From: Sycobia sp. Sy_11 | Taxonomy: Eukaryota; Arthropoda; Insecta; Hymenoptera; Epichrysomallidae | DNA: 64,000 bases | Direction: 5' to 3' | Assembly (NCBI GenBank): GCA_018907035.1 | Contig: JACCIC010000208.1 | Location: 37,501-101,500, forward strand | Shown here: positions 12,190 to 23,803 of the stretch, piece after piece | How the letters are laid out: each line of letters begins with the position of its first letter | Position numbering within the stretch: the first letter of the stretch is position 1 | Program-made: the position numbers and the translations under genes | The notes under the pieces: model-generated | What the model was told of the DNA's origin: nothing | Database searches by the model: none | The model's input: the letters and a program-made list of their open reading frames with translations, nothing else

Positions 12190-13401
12190 ACATTGTCAGG
12201 TTTTAGGTCTTCCTTGGTATAGATTCCAAGATACACTTCACCAGATGGATAACTTCTTCAGCTAGAACCGCCATCTAACCGGGGCCTTTCATGAGATTGT
12301 ACGCGAACTCGTCGGGAGCTTGAGTGGCGCTAGCATGTGCGTTTTTAATAGTTTATATGTTACAACGCTAGAAAACTACGTCTTGGTATAACTTTTTAAC
12401 TTGAGTGCGTATATATTTCTCCACGTATACATAGGTAAATAAATCTAAGTCTGCGGTGTTGGTTTTGTGTGATTTTACAAATGATTGCCCTCTGACTGTT
12501 TCAAAGATTACGAGTTTGGGGTGTTCCGTCCTTATTATTTTATAACTGCAGAGGTATTCATGTCCTTTACTGGTAAGGGCAAATGTCACGTCTCGAGAAG
12601 AGAGGGAGTACACGATTTCATTCTGCTCAAATTCAGAATCATTTATTTTTCGTGCGAGTGCTTCATACAAAATACTAAATCTATGAAATTTACAAGCATA
12701 ATTAGGGATCGGTCTCCAAAACGTGTACCCTCCCTCCTGATCGATACAGTGTCGGCTAGAAAATGGGCATAACGTTCCTGATTTGAGACGAATTATATTG
12801 CCATCCAAATCTACGTTGCCCAGGCCATCGATGAGCGTTATTGTTGCTAAGACCTGGACAACTACGGAACCCCATAATCCATACGGGTCGCTATAACCAG
12901 CGCCGTCACATTTGCCGTCAGTATTGACATTGCCAGCTAACGTCAAACTATGGGATAAGGTTTGATTTAACTTTAAGTCCATGATTATGCAATTACCTAT
13001 TGATAATGTGCCTGTAGTGTGTACGTTTTCGCAGCTAGTCTGTCCTATTACACGTATGTATTGTGTTTACTTCCACTTACAAATGATACGTGTCAAAAAG
13101 CGCCGCAATAGAGAATAGTTCTTTCCATATGAATTTTACATTGATATACTTTGGTTTCGGTGTATTTATTAACTTGTAATAATTGTACGTATTGGTGTGG
13201 GACATTGCCTTCATTATCTGGAATGGAACATTCTCCCATTTCTGTGAGTGTTACCGTTGTTATGTTGGCGTACGGTGACCCACAGTCATAACCAATGATT
13301 GCTGATGCTGTTTGGGTAAGTGATAACAAATATACCATTACCCATAACATTATAAAAAATTTTTTTCCTTTTTTTTTTTTGATTTTCTTTCTCTGTAACA
13401 A
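12190..13401 (-). pseudogene. gypsy C: envelope glycoprotein-like gene (chuvirus-like G), broken
   Basis: A membrane-fusion glycoprotein gene of the type carried by some arthropod retroelements. It resembles the surface glycoproteins of chuvirus-like negative-strand viruses. The N-terminal ORF at 13093-13401 starts with a basic stretch and a hydrophobic signal-peptide-like segment, then a Cys-rich ectodomain start with an N-glycosylation sequon. It stops with a TGA, and a frame change follows near 13040. A second ORF of 204 codons (12368-12982) carries more ectodomain with conserved Cys and several sequons. Similar coding can be followed in another frame to about 12190, with one more stop. 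No clear C-terminal membrane anchor is seen, so the gene is truncated as well as interrupted. The virus-group assignment is from recognition of the family, not from a search. Confidence 0.6.
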
Positions 13402-13536
13402 AAGTAGAATTAGCTTCCATGTTTCAAAGAAAAAATTTTCTTATCTCAATTACCCTAAAAATAGTATTAAAAATAGAAGTAGATCATAAGATAATGAAAG
13501 TGAATTGATGAAATCTATGGTTATACTATGTAATTT

Positions 13537-14880
13537 TTAAGACGGGTCGGTTTCTGAAATTTTTCCTTTCCCCTTTCTTTTTATTGATGATTCACGGTTA
13601 ATGTGCGATATTCTAATTCCATTCGCGTGTACAATTTTGCTACCTTTATTTATTTCAATCCGTCTGTTATTTTTAGTTAGAACTTCTAATATTTTATGTG
13701 GCCCGGAGTAATGATTATTAAATTTAACGGGTTTCGGACCGGATAATAGAAATACATAGTCGCCTAGTATGAAGTTTCTAGGATTTAATTATTTGTCATA
13801 ATACTTTTTCGACTTCAATTTGGACGAAACTAGAGACTTATGTGCAATTTTTTGTAAATCATTCAATCGTGTTACCAAATCAATTAAATAGCCTTTATAT
13901 GTCGGGAGTAAATCTGCTTCTCTTAATGGGTCAGTTGAGGATAATCGGGCTAAACGTCCAAATACGAGTTCGTAAGGGGTGTGTTTGGTACTTTCTTGTA
14001 CAGAAGTGTTATAGTTACGCATAGTCAAATCAAGCCAGCTATCCCACTCGTCGTCGTTTGTAGTAAACTGTTTTAGGAATTCACCTAAGATATGGTGTGA
14101 TCGTTCCAGAGAGCCGTGGGATTGGGGATGGAATCCTGTTGTACGTAATTTTTTTATTTTAAAGCGTTTTGCTACCCTATTCATCAGAATGAATCTTTTT
14201 ATGAAAGCGTCAGCGATTGTTGTAGACAAGGTATCCTTCAGTGGTATTCCCATACAGAACTTTGCGAACTCATGTTGAATGGTGAGGATGTATTCGTTGC
14301 CGTTTCTTGTGTGTTTCAACGGTGCTACGACGTCTAAGGCTATCTTTTGTAAAGGCAGACCGGGTGTATCCGTAATTATCATGGGTTCTTTGGTTTTCAA
14401 CCGGACCATTTTTTTTAATTCGCAATCCAAGCACTGCTGTATTCTACGTTGGACGTCGTCCTTCAAGTTTTCCCAAAAGTATTTTTGTCTTATTCTGTTA
14501 TAGGTTTTGGATACACCTCTATGTCCACCTATAGGAGATTTATGTAGTTCGAAAAATACTTCGTCTCTCTTACTCTCTGGCGCGTATTTTAAGGCATTGA
14601 TACAAATCAGAACCTTCACGTGTGAGTTGTCGAACACTATGTTTAGTTGTTCATATATATGTTGCCATTCTAGATTTTCTATGGATGTTGATCTTTCGAT
14701 GCTTATGAGGGTTTCTTTCTCTTTTCTCAAAAGTTCTCTTAGCGCTGTTAGTGTTTGGTAAATGCTTTCCTCTATTGTGCCAAGGGACGCAGGTTGTTCT
14801 CCTTCGATACATATAATAAAATAATTTTTGCACCTTTTACCTTTGACTCTTTGGACCTCTCCTTGGATTCTAACACCTTT
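13537..14880 (-). pseudogene. gypsy C: integrase with internal deletion
   Basis: The 313-codon ORF at 13789-14730 starts with the region before integrase and then a clean HHCC zinc domain (His-x3-GGHRG, and CLDC about 30 residues on). The core holds IALDVVAPL with the first catalytic Asp. HPQSHGSLERSHH holds the catalytic Glu. Between them the protein is about 50 residues too short, and the segment that should carry the second Asp is absent. After an in-frame TAA at 13789, coding continues in frame as a GPY/F-like tail (FNNHYSGPHKILEV) to a TAA at 13537. Apart from the deletion and that stop it is well preserved, so it is younger than gypsy A. Confidence 0.8.
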
Positions 14881-14889
14881 TTGGCGCTC

Positions 14890-15719
14890 TAATTAAAGTA
14901 AACTTGAGATGCTATATTTTTTAATCGATTAGCATAGGATAATACCGGTTTCTTTTTCCTTTGATATTCTGAATAATTCTCCTATGAACTGTCCTTCTGT
15001 TTTAGAGATGCTCCTTAAGCTCAGCTACTGTTGCAAATCTTGTTCCAGCAACTGCTCTTTTTGCTTCTCCTATCAGACGACATTTTAAATACAGAGTAAA
15101 TTTCTCCTCTAAGACGGGGTCAATAAATTCTTGAACGTCCGAACGGTACTCGAAGAGCTGGTGGAGCTCATAATTTGTACCGTCGAATTCTGGTACTAGC
15201 CTAGCGGCATCCTTTAATGATATTCGGTGTTCTGCCATGACTCTTATTTTGCGTTTCACGAGAGTTGATTTACATGGGTGAACGCTCAATTGGAATTAAT
15301 TGGTTGATTGATCTTCGGAGGGGCTGAGTGTTCCAAGGAGTTTATCTTGATGACTCCTCGTTGCTTTGTTCTATCCTCAATATCCGTGTCTATCGGAGAT
15401 TGTATACGAGAAGGTGGATCTGATTGCATTGGATTATTAGTGAGTAATGAGTCGCTGAATGAGAGTTCGAACGGAGTGGAGGCCCCATTTGGTCGAATTT
15501 TTGTATACCGGTTATGCTTCCTATTTTTGCTGTTGAGGACTGTGCCTGAGATGCGGGTGTCCCAGGTGGAATATCTTCTGTGCCCCACGGGATCTTTGAT
15601 TGTGTCTGAAAAGCCTGTTTCTCCTCAAGGAGCCTTTGTGCCCTATCCTCTTTTCCTATCTGTTTTCTAGATTTTAAATTCTCCTCCAAAGTTTTAGCCC
15701 CACTTCTTGTCAATGGCAT
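14890..15719 (-). pseudogene. gypsy C: gag relic
   Basis: The N-terminal ORF at 15390-15719 (MPLTRSGAKTLEENLKSRKQ) is basic and then proline- and glutamine-rich. The frame then changes. The ORF at 15002-15289 holds the capsid start: ISLKDAARLVPEFDGTNYELHQL, then EFIDPVLEEKFTLYLKCRLIGEAKRAV, a pattern known from Gag of gypsy/17.6-like elements. A stop follows ELKEHL, and SYANRLKNI about 40 codons later in another frame is the Gag end. At least two frame changes and stops are present. Confidence 0.7.
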
Positions 15720-17010
15720 GAGCCTCTATTCCGAAAAAGAAATTCGTGTAAATGCCTTTTCAGGGCTTTGTATAGCGTCAGTGCTTTCGATTTGCATAAT
15801 GTATCGTTGCTTCAACTACGGTAGGTATAATTATTCGTAAGCTCCTTTCGTCCTTTCCTTTACTTAATCAGGCAACGAAACGTTGATTTTTTTTGTTTGA
15901 ATTGATTATTAATCCAATTCATTTGTAATGAGAAGATCGATTTTCCTTTAAGAATCTTTTGAATTTTTCTTTGTTCGTCAAAGTTGAAGTTATTTATGAC
16001 AGAAGGGTATAATTTTTATCATTTTATATTTAAGTAATTTATTATTTATTGCTTTTATAGTAACTTCAAATTGATAAAATTTAATTATTTTTATTATTAA
16101 TAAAACCTTTCTAAATTATGAGTCACTGAATTAACAGACTCGGAGTATTCCATATATAACTCTGTGACATCAACAATTTCTAAATATAAATAATAATGTT
16201 CTAACGAATAGTTGATTATAAAAATTTAAAAATATCAATTTAAAATTAACCGATATGTTAAGTAGTAACTTTAATTATTTGTTTGTTATTTTTATTAAGT
16301 ATTGAAACTTATGATATAATTTGATTTATTTTATGTTATTTAAGAATTATATAATTATTATTTATTATTATTATTCTAATTTTGTGAAGTTAGGGAAAAT
16401 ATTTTACAATAATTTTCTTTTAATTGTTAATTGTTTTATAATAGGTAGTTTAATTTTACTTATTAATTTAAATGATATATTTTTTATTAATTTTCGAGTT
16501 TTTATTGCCTTATGAATTATTTGTTTATTAATTTATTTATTATTTGCTATTTTGTTATTTATGAATTGTTATGTTATTTTATTTTGTTTTTTCATTCATA
16601 TATAATTACAGTGCATTTGAACCAATCGGATTGATTTATGAGTTTTCCTTGATTTTGACTTGTTATATCTGCAGATGTGTCAAAAATTATAGATAAGTAT
16701 AAAACTAGTAGCAACTCACTTGACGAGTTTTTAAAATTATAGAGCGTGTCTTTCTGTCAGTGCCCGGTAGGTGCGCTGATGACGGTTTTACGCAATTCGT
16801 GCTTGAAGTCGTATTGTTAATGATGAGTGTGTATGTCTAGCTTGATTTTTGTGTGTTTTTTCTAGGGATTGGTTGCAGAGGCAGAACTTATCAGATAAGT
16901 GTGTTTTCCTATTTATTTTCTTTTCTCAATACCTTTTCTATTTTATGAATACTACAAATAAGGAAGTGGCGTGGCATGTGTAAACATAACCTATATATGT
17001 ATATATATAT
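15720..17010. other. AT-rich spacer with one hydrophobic frame
   Basis: No gene is called. At 16321-16515 a very AT-rich frame encodes a hydrophobic, Asn/Tyr/Phe-rich peptide. It stays open upstream and downstream if TGA is read as Trp. That is compatible with an old mitochondrial insert but equally with chance in such AT-rich DNA. Confidence 0.35.
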
Positions 17011-17014
17011 ATAT

Positions 17015-17061
17015 ATATCATATCATATCATATCATATCATATCATATCATATCATATCAT
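17015..17061. repeat. (ATATC)n microsatellite
   Basis: About nine 5-bp units (TATCA) follow an (AT)n run at 16995-17015. Confidence 0.9.
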
Positions 17062-17410
17062 ACGAATTTATAAAGACAAAGTGTGTTTTTGTTGGTACAC
17101 GATAACCGAAAAAACTGCTGAACCGATTGTTCTGAAATTTGACATATAGATTCTATATTATCTTGGGAAGGACACAGGCTATGCTTTTTATTGAAAATCA
17201 TTTTACTTTCATCAATAAATTAAGTTAATGGTTTTAACAATCAGTTTCACCAGCATCCACTAGGTGGCGTCTTGAATCACGAACATCAACTCAAAGTAGT
17301 CCGCTTAAAGTATTAATACTAAGCCAACTCAAACGAATGTTCATATCCAACTTTGGGATTCGTATCCTAAAGAAGGTGTGGCGTTAGCCGGTATTACCTT
17401 TATTGTTCTT
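17062..17410. other. Spacer, possible transposon-derived non-coding sequence
   Basis: The stretch near 17115-17160 (GAACCGATTGTTCTGAAATTTGACATATAG) resembles a sentence-like block often met in non-coding parts of insect DNA transposons. No ends or reading frame are seen, so the family is left open. Confidence 0.3.
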
Positions 17411-17414
17411 CAGG

Positions 17415-18020
17415 TTAATTCTTAAGGACACTACACTCACACCTTATGGATATCTTTTGATTTTTGTAAATGTTATTTTCTCTTACGTGAGAAAATCTGT
17501 CTCTCCATTGGCCTTGTATACTGTTTGCGTATGCTGTTAAGGCAATCCTGAGTCGGTAAACTACGTTCCTCATAGCATTTGGAACAGGAACTATCTGCTT
17601 GTACTTCGATGATTTCAACAATTGAGAGTGCAGAATAGTGTTGCTGCAGTCTACGTCGCCTAAAGTGCCTTTAATTCCATAGAGTACTCTCAGCTGGTTG
17701 GTGTTGAGCTCGCTGGTTATAATTTTTGGAATTTTATAGTTTTTTCTCCAACATGCTGGGCATTTCTTCTTGAGTTTCCCACTAAGACACTGGATACTGA
17801 GCACCTTGCTAAATAACTGCTGTCGCTCCTCAATAGTAAGTACCTTACACGTTTTACTGAAACCTCCTTTAATATTCGCCGTACATTCTCCTAAGAGTGT
17901 TTCCCTTTTAAGAGCCTTTAGACGATTTTTTTCCTTTTTCCTAATCTGCCTTCGCTTCTTCTGTGAAGGTCTGTTTTTTTGGTTTACGTGTCTCGTAACC
18001 TGAGTTCTCCACTTGATTTG
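17415..18020 (-). CDS. Unrecognised protein-coding stretch
   Basis: On the minus strand one frame stays open from about 18020 to the TAA at 17415, roughly 200 codons, though the first internal ATG gives only 129. The upstream part is very basic (runs such as QKKRRQIRKKEKNRLKALKRE), followed by CTANIKGGF, SKTCKVLT and a CPACW pair. After that comes a mixed region with YRLRIALTAYANSIQGQWRDR. A CAG just before GTTACGAGACACG near 18003 could be a 3' splice site, so this may be a downstream exon. I do not recognise the family. The lack of stops in moderately GC-rich codons, in a region otherwise full of AT noise, is the only sign that it is or was coding. Confidence 0.4.
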   Translation of the reverse strand, partial: QIKWRTQVTRHVNQKNRPSQKKRRQIRKKEKNRLKALKRETLLGECTANIKGGFSKTCKVLTIEERQQLFSKVLSIQCLSGKLKKKCPACWRKNYKIPKIITSELNTNQLRVLYGIKGTLGDVDCSNTILHSQLLKSSKYKQIVPVPNAMRNVVYRLRIALTAYANSIQGQWRDRFSHVRENNIYKNQKISIRCECSVLKN

Positions 18021-18277
18021 GGAGAAAGAAATAAGTTAGAAAATTATTTATGTGCTCCCCTTTTTTTATTTACTTATTAATATGATATTATATTATTATA
18101 TACACATATATACACTGGCATATGATATATCATGTACGTGTAAAAAATGAGTGTAAAAAAATGAATGTATTATATACGTGTAGAAACATACAACATATAT
18201 TGAAATACAATACACTATATACACGTACAAATAAATGTGTACAGGAGAGAAAAAAATACACGTATTATATCTCACAG

Positions 18278-19089
18278 GTATATATATATCATATGTTTTC
18301 AATGTATTATTTGTCTATTTTTATATTATTTTTTTTTTTTTTTTTAAAAAAAGACCTTTTTAATTTTTTTTTATGGAAATTTTAATTTATTTTTAAGATA
18401 TTGATTGTCACATAAAAAAATTGTTTGTTTTATGGATTATTATCCTTTATATAAAATTATGAATTTTATCTCTCTCTCTTTTTTACGCAATTCTCCTGTT
18501 TTTTACAGTGATTTTAGAAAAATTTAATGGCCACATCTTGAATATTTCAGTATAAGAAATAAGCAATTAAGAAAGTAAAAATGTTCTTTAATTCTGCCAA
18601 GAATAGACTAATTATAGCTTCTCAAAACACAACGTATATGGTTTTGTTTACAGCGATTTCAGAAGAGAAGAAAAAAAAAATGTAAGTATATATATCATAT
18701 GTTTTCAACGTATTATTTGTCTATTTTTATATTATTTATTTTTTTTTTAAAAAAAAAAAACCTTTTTCATTTTTTTTATGGAAATTTTAATTTATTTTTA
18801 AGATATTGATTGACACATAAAAAAATTGTTTGTTTTATGGATTATTATCCTTTATATAAAATTATGAATTTTATCTCTCTCTTTTTTTACGTAATTCTCC
18901 TGTTTTTTACAGTGATTTTAGAAAAATTTAATGGCCACATCTTGAATATTTCAGTATAAGAAATAAGCAATTAAGAATGTAAAAATGTTCTTTAATTCTG
19001 CCAAGAATAGACTAATTATAGCTTCTCAAAACACAACGTATATGGTTTTGTTTACAGCGATTTCAGAAGATAAGAAAAAAAAATGTAAG
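18278..19089. repeat. 406-bp tandem duplication
   Basis: The copy starting near 18278 is repeated from near 18684 with an offset of 406 bp. Both run from TATCATATGTTTTCAA to TTTACAGCGATTTCAGAAGA and differ by only a few substitutions and poly-A/T length changes. The content is AT-rich with no reading frame. Confidence 0.9.
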
Positions 19090-19247
19090 TAGAAAAGAAA
19101 GCAACACAAGATTCTGAAACATCAGCGCACAAGGTGCCAAGATTATCCCGGACGAGCCCCCAGAATTTTATGCTATATGTAACATCTGGGTTTACTCACC
19201 CTTCCGTACATATGAGCTTTTCATAACGCACACATATACATACATAT

Positions 19248-19283
<36 letters not shown>

Positions 19284-19291
<8 letters not shown>

Positions 19292-19621
19292 AAAGATACT
19301 TTCTTTTATTTCCTTTTCAGACTGAATAATAAAAAGAAGTGTATGTTGAATTAGGTTTAAGACACTTGAATTTAATAAAGGTTAATAAAAGTTGTTAAAA
19401 TAAACTAATTAAAATTATATTAAAAGGAATTGGCATTGAGAGAATAAAAACTTAAATGTCGTTTCTTTCATTACAGGTATGAGTTAATATATAGTTAGGT
19501 TTTAAGTATTGTAAATATATTTTGTAAAATAATTTATAAAAGAATAAAACTCTTTGATTACAGAAAGCAACACACGTTTTCAATTTCATGCTAATAAATT
19601 TATAAAAGATTTCCCATTACA
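19284..19621 (+). repeat. gypsy D 5' LTR
   Basis: It begins ATATAAAGAAAGATACTTTC and ends TTTCCCATTACA. The left edge merges with an (AT)n run, so it is known only to within a few bases. About 338 bp. Confidence 0.75.
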
Positions 19622-19647
19622 AAACGACATTTCGTTAAATAATTATA

Positions 19648-20760
19648 ATGGAAAAATTAAAATTTGAATTTACAATAATAGCAGGAGAAGATAGTAAGAC
19701 TAACTATTACGTTCTACCCTCAATAACAACACAAGATCAAAAAATATTTAGGATACCAACAAACCTTCAAACATTATCACTACATAAGGAATTAGTAGTA
19801 ACAGAAGCATTTAAAAAAATAAAAAATATATTAACAAAAAGGCATCAGTCAAGGAAGATATGGATTAGTCTAAATGAAAAATTAAAAAAAATTTATCTTG
19901 ACGAAGATAGCAATTTAATATTTGATAATTATTTATTAAAAGAAATAACAATACCCAATCTAACGCAAACGGGTATTACAGAAGAAGGATTAACACGAAT
20001 AATGGAGACGATAATGAATACACGCTCCGAACATAACCAAAGTGCAAATAAAAGAAATCTAAAAAAAATAAGAGAACAATTTGTACTAGATAAGTTTTCA
20101 AATAAGAATTCTAACGTTGACCAATGGCTAGATTTTGTTGAAAGTGAATGTAGTCGGTTAGAAATAGAAAAAGATGAAGAAAAAAATCTAAATTCTTAGA
20201 TTATTTTTAAAAGGCTTATGTTTAGACTGGTATAGCTCCATGCTTATAAATTTTACATTGCAATCAGAATGGGAAATATGGAAACAAAATCTTAAGCAGA
20301 CATACGTAGATAAAGGATGGTCAACAATAAAATATGCAATTTCTTATAAATATATAAATGGATCGATTTTAGACTACGCTTTAAAAAAAGAAAGAATATT
20401 ATTAGAAATAGACAAAACAACTTGAATCGATTTAATTACAGCAGGATTAGCAGATTTTATAATCAATAAAATAAATAGACAACATTTAAAACAAACAAAG
20501 AATCTTTATAATGAATTGCGAAGCTTGGAATAATTAGTAAAAAAGAACAATCCTCAAGAAAGGAAAAAAATCTAAGATTCATATTTACAGAAAAAAAACC
20601 ATGTAGCATATGTGAAAAACAAGGAAAAAATAATCGTTATCACTCTGAAGCTTCTTGTTGGTTTAAAACCGATAATATAAATGAAAAGAAAACACAGACA
20701 CTAATAAAATACATCAACAATTCAGAAATTAAGGCAGGACTAAATAAAACTGATGCAAAA
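19648..20760 (+). pseudogene. gypsy D: gag
   Basis: A 183-codon frame from ATG 19648 begins MEKLKFEFTIIAGEDSKTNY and ends at a TAG near 20199. Coding continues in a second frame (LDWYSSMLINFTLQSEWEIWKQ; ORF 20240-20425), which matches the second half of a capsid with its LDWY motif. A cysteine cluster near 20600-20660 (CSICEKQ, then His and CWF) is a single zinc-knuckle-like motif. It is Lys/Asn-rich and AT-biased like the rest of the element. At least one frameshift and two stops interrupt it. Confidence 0.65.
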
Positions 20761-20769
20761 AACTAGAAT

Positions 20770-21295
20770 TGCTACCACTGATCAAAGTTAAAGTACTTGT
20801 GCAAAACTCCTTAGAAGCGTTTGGAATATATGATTCTGGGTCAAACGTCTACTTAATTAACAGAAAATTATTGAAAATAAAAAAGAATAATAATGCACAT
20901 GGTACAAATATTCGGACAATCAGTGGTCAAAAAAAGTAGAAGGGATAATTAAAGTAAAGATTAAAATTTTTGATATTGAAAATGATACTGAACTATTTAT
21001 TATAGGCGAAGGAAATTTTAAATACGATATCTTAATAGGATTAGATATGATAAAAAAATTTAAATTAAATCAAGATAAAGATTTAAACATTACTCAGAAA
21101 AACACTAATTCAAAAGTTGATTCTCAAAAATTACAAACTATTAAAAACAAATGTAAGGTCAATTTTAATGAGTACATTCCAGTTGAAAGATATAAAATTA
21201 CGATAAGTCAAATAGATGAAAATAGAAAACAAAAAATAGAAAAACTTATAAATAAATATAAATCGATTTTTGCAATTGACAAAAATATGATATAG
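20770..21295 (+). pseudogene. gypsy D: protease and linker
   Basis: The protease active site at 20832-20840 reads Asp-Ser-Gly in the context GIYDSGSNVYLI, which is the retropepsin norm. The downstream half of the domain is frameshifted and has stops near 20940. The ORF at 21047-21295 (82 codons) is the linker to RT and ends with a region like the RT start (INKYKSIFA). The catalytic triplet is intact, but the domain as a whole is not. Confidence 0.6.
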
Positions 21296-22650
21296 GTACT
21301 GTAAAAGAGTACGAGGCTCATATTGAATTATTATTAGATAAATATTGCGCAAAAAGACCGTACAGATGCTCAATAATTGACAGAAAAGAAATAGAACATC
21401 AAATTGCAAAATTATTAGAAAGAAAATTAATTGAAGAATCCTATAGTCCATTCGTAGACCCGGTCACTTTAACTTACAAAAAAGACGAGGATAAAAAAAA
21501 TAGATTATGTATAGACTTCAGAGAACTTAATAAAATTATGGTACCTCAATCGCAGCAGCCATTCCCACTGATTGAGTACTTAATAGAAAAAACAAGTGAT
21601 TGCAAATATTTCACAACATTGGATATAAACTCGGCGTTTTGGACTATTCCGCTGCGAATTGAGAATAAACATAAAACTACATTTGTTACTCAAGGAGGTC
21701 ATTTTCAATGGACTGTCCCTCCATTTGGGTTAAAAACGGCACCGGCAATTTTTCAAAGAATATTATCAAATATAATAAGAAAATACAGACTATCAAATTC
21801 TGTTGTGTATTACATAGATTATATTCTGATCTTCTCAAAAACTTTTGAAGAACATTTAAACCATGTGGAAGCTATATTGAAAGAAGGTTTTAGATTAAAA
21901 CTATCAAAATGAAAATTTGCTGTAGATTCAGTAAAATATTTAGGTCATATAATAAAAAACAATTCGGTAAGTCCATTAAAAGAAAATTTAGTTGCTATAA
22001 AGAAATTACCAGTTCCGGAAACACAGAAAAAGGTACGACAACTTTTAGATAAAATAAATTTTTATCATAAATATATACCTAATAGCGCTATTATTCTAAA
22101 TCCAATACACAATTTATTAAAAAGTTAAAAAATGAAAAATTTATTTGGTCAGAAGAATGTTATAAGTCTTTTGAGATTATAAAATCATTACTCTGTTCTC
22201 AGCCTGTTTTAGCAATCTTTGATCACAACTTACCAATATATATTTATACTGATGCAAGTGCAGCAGGAATTGCAGCAATTTTAAAATAACCACAGTCTAA
22301 TAATGAAGAAAAACCTATTGCATATTTTTCAAAAAATTAAATAAACGCCAAAACTTAAAGAAAGCTATATATTTAGAATGTTTAGCGATAAAAGAAGCTG
22401 TTAAATACTGGCAACATCGTTTAATTGAAAAAAAATTCACACTTTTCTGTGACCATAAACCAATACAAAAAATGAATATTAGATCTAGAACGGATGAAGA
22501 ACTAGAAGATTTAACCTACTATCTATCACAGTACAATTTCCATATTAAATATAATCCAGGGAAATCAAACCTCGAGGCAGATTGTCTCAGTAGAAACCCG
22601 GTGTTACAACCTAAAGAAAATAATCAAGAACAATTAAAAATAGTAAATTA
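21296..22650 (+). pseudogene. gypsy D: reverse transcriptase and RNase H
   Basis: RT runs from YEAHIELLLDKYCAKRPYR near 21312 through KLIEESYSPFVDPVTLTYKK, RLCIDFRELN and the palm (FTTLDINSAFWTIPL, first catalytic Asp kept; FGLKTAPAIFQR). The polymerase box at 21811-21822 reads Tyr-Ile-Asp-Tyr, so the second box Asp is lost by a GAT to TAT type change. A stop follows at 21910. The thumb and RNase H continue (VKYLGHII, then FIWSEECYKSFE, then YTDASAAGIAAIL with its catalytic Asp) with stops near 22130 and 22290. The fragment ends with GKSNLEADCLSR near 22590, the usual RNase H end. Confidence 0.85.
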
Positions 22651-22739
22651 ATTAGAAATGAATGATATAATAAAAGACCAAAAAGAAAACAGAAATTTAC
22701 AAGAAAGAAAGATAACTTAATAAAAAAACAAAAAATATA

Positions 22740-23766
22740 CTATAAGAAAATAACGAAAAAGGAGAAAATCATTTTATCTGAGAATTTCAGTAAAAAATTA
22801 ATAGGAAAAGTACATAGAGACTGTCATATCGGCATAAATCAAATACGGAGAAAAGTCAGTCCTTTTTACACAGCAAAGAATATGGAGACAAATATAAGAA
22901 ATGTTTGTAAAAACTGTGATATATGTATTAAAAATAAAAGTGGGAAACAAAAAATAGGGCTGATGTCTTATTTACGCCCAGCAAAAAAACCATTGGAGGC
23001 TTGGGCGGTTATAGATCAACAAAAAAATATCTAAATCTTTTAGTAGATCACTATACGAGATACGCATATATACGTACTTCGAAAAATCAAAATGCTAAAG
23101 ATTACATTAAATTGGTAAATGACATAGCGGAAAATAATGAAATTGGTATAGTCTTAGCAGATCAATATCCAAGAATAAATTCGAAAGAATTCAAAGATTT
23201 TTTAAAAGAAAAAAATATTTCAATTATTTTTACTGCACTAGATTCGCCGTTTTCAAATGGTTTGAACGAAAGACGAAAGAATGAATCAAACACTGATAAA
23301 TAAAATAAGATGCAGAATGAACGAAGAAAAAAAGAAGAAAGCATGGGCAACAATTGTACATGAATATATAAAGTAATATAACGAGACACATGGTTACTAA
23401 ATTTGCAGCAATAGATTTATTTGACGGAATATACAAATATTACCAAAAGAAATAACTAACTCAAAAACACATGAAGAATGGATATTAGACCGCGAAAAAG
23501 TATTAAATAATTCAATCAAATCACATAATTACAATCAAAATATATTTGACAAGAACAGAAAAAATATAGAATTTAATTTAGGAGATAAGGTCTTTATAAT
23601 GGCTGGAAACAAATTAAATAAACAAAAATTAGAAGTATTACGAATTGGACCATACAAAATTACAAAAAAAATATCAAACTCCATCTACGAAATAGATATA
23701 GGTCACAAAAGGCTTCAGTACAATTTTTTTCACATATCAAAACTGACACCAGCTACATATGAATAA
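22740..23766 (+). pseudogene. gypsy D: integrase
   Basis: The zinc domain (HRDCHIGINQIRRKV, then CKNCDICIK) is complete near 22811-22935. The core begins near 22985. The ORF at 23001-23303 holds LNLLVDHYTRYAYI (the first Asp of the family normally lies just before it, where the frame changes), VLADQYPRINSKEF (second Asp) and SPFSNGLNERRKNE (catalytic Glu). After a further frame change a GPY/F-like tail (RIGPYKITKKI, then HISKLTPA) reaches a TAA near 23766. At least two frameshifts are present. Confidence 0.8.
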
Positions 23767-23803
23767 CACAAAAAAACTTATTTCATATTGGTCGGTGCGG
23801 GAG

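Larger units (their letters stand above)
12190..15719 (-). mobile_element. gypsy C: env-bearing LTR retrotransposon relic
   Basis: Read on the minus strand, the order is gag (15719-14890), pre-integrase and integrase (about 14880-13537), then an envelope-like gene (13401-12190). This is the plan of an insect errantivirus-like element. Protease, RT and RNase H are missing: gag C-terminal residues (SYANRLKNIASQV) are followed within about 100 bp by the segment that precedes integrase. A large internal deletion near 14880 is therefore inferred. No LTR pair was recognised. Confidence 0.7.

Noticed and set aside
16990..17061. CRISPR-like array in the ATATC repeats
   Set aside because: Simple 5-bp microsatellite without spacers, in a eukaryotic genome.
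18096..18385. Overlapping frames on both strands near the tandem duplication
   Set aside because: Low-complexity Tyr/Ile/His peptides typical of AT-rich DNA.
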